Source: Paenibacillus sp. H1-7 | Lineage (GTDB): Bacteria > Bacillota > Bacilli > Paenibacillales > NBRC-103111 | Direction: 5' to 3' | Assembly (NCBI RefSeq): GCF_022354825.1 | Contig: NZ_CP031168.1 | Span: 6,759,501-6,823,500 of the forward strand | Length of the DNA: 64,000 bases | Shown: piece after piece, positions 62,564 to 64,000 of the stretch | Position numbering within the stretch: position 1 is the stretch's first letter | Layout of the letters: each line of letters begins with the position of its first letter | Translations under genes and position numbers: made by a program | The notes under the pieces: model-generated | Told to the model about the DNA's origin: nothing | What the model saw: the letters and a program-made list of their open reading frames with translations, nothing else | Database searches by the model: none

Positions 62564-63109
62564 TTATTCGGATGCCGGTCTGACGTAATGGCACTGTGCA
62601 ATTTGTCCATATCTCCGCACTTCCTTGAGGACGAACGGGATTTCAGGCAAATTTCCTTTGAACAGCGGAATCCCTTGTCCAAGCACAATCGGAACCGTGG
62701 AAATGATGTACTCGTCGATCAAGTCCGCCTTCATGAAATGCTCGGCCAAGCCCGCTCCGCCGACAAGCCAAATATCGCTTCCTTCCTGCTGCTGCAGCTT
62801 CCGGACAAAAGCCGGGATATCCTCACGAACGAATTCAACATTCGGATCCTCCTTCATTGCGGAGCTTGTAAAGACGTAGCATGTTTGCTCGGGATACGGA
62901 AACTCATCGGATAATGTCCCCAGCTGCTCATATGTCGAACGGCCCATTATGACCGTGTCGATGCTTTGGATAAAGTCACCATAACCGTTGTCGCCTTCTC
63001 CTTCTATAGCGGTCAACCACTCGATATCTCCGTTTTCCCGGGCAATGAACCCGTCCATCGATATGGCAATATAAAGAATCACTTTTCGCTGCTTGACTAT
63101 GGTTTCCAT
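62564..63109 (-). CDS. Dihydrofolate reductase/RibD C-terminal-like reductase (YyaP type)
   Basis: This is a soluble enzyme of 181 residues after GGAGG. It has the pattern of the RibD C-terminal family: ILYIAISMDGFIARENGDIEW, VIMGRSTYEQL, and SDIWLVGGAGLAEHF for NADPH binding. PIVLGQGIPLFKG closes the core. Members reduce pterin-like or pyrimidine substrates with NADPH, but the true substrate of this stand-alone group is unknown. The gene begins a run with the UvrA-like gene and is divergent from a WYL-type regulator that may control it. Confidence 0.88.
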   Translation of the reverse strand: METIVKQRKVILYIAISMDGFIARENGDIEWLTAIEGEGDNGYGDFIQSIDTVIMGRSTYEQLGTLSDEFPYPEQTCYVFTSSAMKEDPNVEFVREDIPAFVRKLQQQEGSDIWLVGGAGLAEHFMKADLIDEYIISTVPIVLGQGIPLFKGNLPEIPFVLKEVRRYGQIAQCHYVRPASE

Positions 63110-63160
63110 TCCTTCATCTCCTCCTGATCGATAACTTCTACGATTAGAATATCATTCGAT

Positions 63161-63181
63161 ATATGACAACTACTGTCATAT
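63161..63181. promoter_or_regulatory. Putative operator between the reductase and the WYL regulator
   Basis: ATATGACA-ACTAC-TGTCATAT is a perfect eight-base inverted repeat in the middle of the divergent region. On the minus strand TTGTCA within it could be the -35 box of the reductase run. Binding by the adjacent regulator is inferred. Confidence 0.6.
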
Positions 63182-63242
63182 TATTATGGTAAAATGAAAA
63201 CATATTCGAGAATGCCGAAGAGTTAAAAAGGAGGAAACCGAT

Positions 63243-64000
63243 TTGAAAGCGGATCGGCTGCTGTCTATTTTGCTGCTGCTGCAAAACCATGGAAGAATGT
63301 CTTCGCGGGAGCTTGCCGACAAATTGGAGGTATCGGAGCGAACCATCTTCCGCGATATGGAAGCGTTAAGCATGTCCGGGATTCCCGTATATGCAGAGCG
63401 CGGGGCCAAAGGGGGCTGGGTGTTGTCCGAAGGGTACCGGACCCAGCTAACGGGAATGAAAACCGAGGAGATCCTATCGCTGCTGCTGTCGAATCCGTCG
63501 CATCTGCTGGATGACTTAGGATTGCGGACCGACTTTGAAGCCGCTTATCAAAAGCTGCTCGCGGCCTCCCCCTCGACCATCCGCAGCAATGCCGAAATGG
63601 TACGCCAGCGTATTCATATCGATGGAGCCGGCTGGCATCAGCTGGACGAGTCGTACCCGCTCTTGTCAGCCGTTCAGGAGGCGGTTTGGGGCGAACGGAA
63701 GCTGGTCGTGCAATACCGGCGTGACGACGGGACCGTCGAACGGCTGGTGCATCCGCTCGGTGTCGTAGCCAAACGAAGCGTCTGGTACCTCGTCGCTCAA
63801 GTCGATGGCGATTTGCGCACATACCGCATCTCGCGGCTTCAGAGTGCGCAAATGCTCGAGGAAACGTTCGAACGCCCCGCGGGCTTCGATCTGGAGTCTT
63901 ACTGGGAGCAGTCGAAGAGTGAATTTAAGACCAGCTTGCCCCTGTTTCCCGCCCTGCTGAAGATCCGTGAGCCGCTGCGCTCCCGATTCACCCAGGAGAG
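63243..64000 (+). CDS. HTH/WYL-domain transcriptional regulator (YafY type), 3' end outside window
   Basis: A TTG start at 63243 follows AGGAGG and opens a frame that runs to the window end (252 codons seen). The N-terminus is an HTH_11 winged helix (RLLSILLLLQNHGRMSSREL, SERTIFRDMEALSMSGIPVY). The WYL domain begins near residue 135 (YPLLSAVQEAVWGERKLVVQ, YRRDDGTVERLVHPLGVVAK, WYLVAQVDGDLRTYRISRL). WYL domains sense nucleic acid or small ligands. It is divergent from the reductase/UvrA-like/ABC run, with a perfect dyad between, so it is a likely regulator of that run. Confidence 0.92.
   Translation, partial: MKADRLLSILLLLQNHGRMSSRELADKLEVSERTIFRDMEALSMSGIPVYAERGAKGGWVLSEGYRTQLTGMKTEEILSLLLSNPSHLLDDLGLRTDFEAAYQKLLAASPSTIRSNAEMVRQRIHIDGAGWHQLDESYPLLSAVQEAVWGERKLVVQYRRDDGTVERLVHPLGVVAKRSVWYLVAQVDGDLRTYRISRLQSAQMLEETFERPAGFDLESYWEQSKSEFKTSLPLFPALLKIREPLRSRFTQE

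Noticed and set aside
1..64000. tRNA, rRNA, CRISPR array, insertion sequence or phage genes
   Set aside because: I looked for them while reading the gaps and gene neighbourhoods and saw none. The only repeat families are the short elements listed.

Overview
The window looks like chromosomal DNA from a spore-former-type Firmicute of the Paenibacillus group. This is inferred from strong AGGAGG ribosome sites with frequent GTG/TTG starts, an S-layer homology (SLH) protein, YkkC/YkkD-like and YdaT-like genes, many AraC and two-component regulators beside glycan-degrading enzymes, and a base composition near 50% G+C. I ran no search, so names rest on reading motifs and gene order.

Region 1 (1-19.3 kb) holds three large exported surface proteins on the minus strand: a YTGG-repeat protein cut by the window edge, a 2538-residue SLH-anchored protein, and an Ig-like repeat protein of about 1800 residues. 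Behind them, separated by a strong terminator, is a two-component pair: a dual-transmitter hybrid kinase and a response regulator with a SARP-type output. Region 2 (19.5-40.3 kb) is metabolic and regulatory. It has an amidase, a heparinase II/III-like lyase with a GH105 hydrolase and a divergent AraC regulator, an HxlR regulator/MFS efflux pair, and a response regulator/kinase/beta-propeller lipoprotein operon. A repeat-rich lipoprotein, an SMR efflux pair behind a 20-bp perfect palindrome, a YdaT-like gene and an array of short intergenic repeats follow. The region ends with a solute-binding protein/sulfatase operon opposite a second AraC regulator, and a Tat-exported sulfatase. Lyase, unsaturated-sugar hydrolase and two sulfatases together suggest use of a sulfated, uronic-acid-containing polysaccharide. 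Two cre-like sites suggest carbon catabolite control.

Region 3 (40.7-45.2 kb) holds the C-terminal remnant of another sulfatase-like gene, a kinase/regulator pair, a small membrane protein and an MdtG-like MFS pump.

Region 4 (45.3-56.6 kb) is the most interesting part. It is a type IV secretion locus of two divergent operons. The plus-strand arm encodes a VirB2-like peptide, a VirB3/PrgI-VirB4N fusion, the VirB4 ATPase, a CwlT-like wall hydrolase, a VirB8-like protein, a VirB6-like channel protein and a lipoprotein. The minus-strand arm encodes a VirD4 coupling ATPase, an EssB/YukC-like protein normally associated with type VII secretion, and a VbhA/Fic-type antitoxin-toxin pair whose genes overlap. 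No relaxase, integrase or origin of transfer is seen. I propose that the locus may deliver the Fic enzyme as a protein effector, or may be part of a mobile element whose DNA-processing genes lie outside the window.

Region 5 (56.8-64 kb) has a secreted PL3 pectate lyase. It is followed by a run of DHFR-like reductase, UvrA-like ABC protein lacking the UvrB-binding domain, and ABC exporter with a C-terminal cyclic-nucleotide-binding domain. A divergent WYL-type regulator is cut by the window end.
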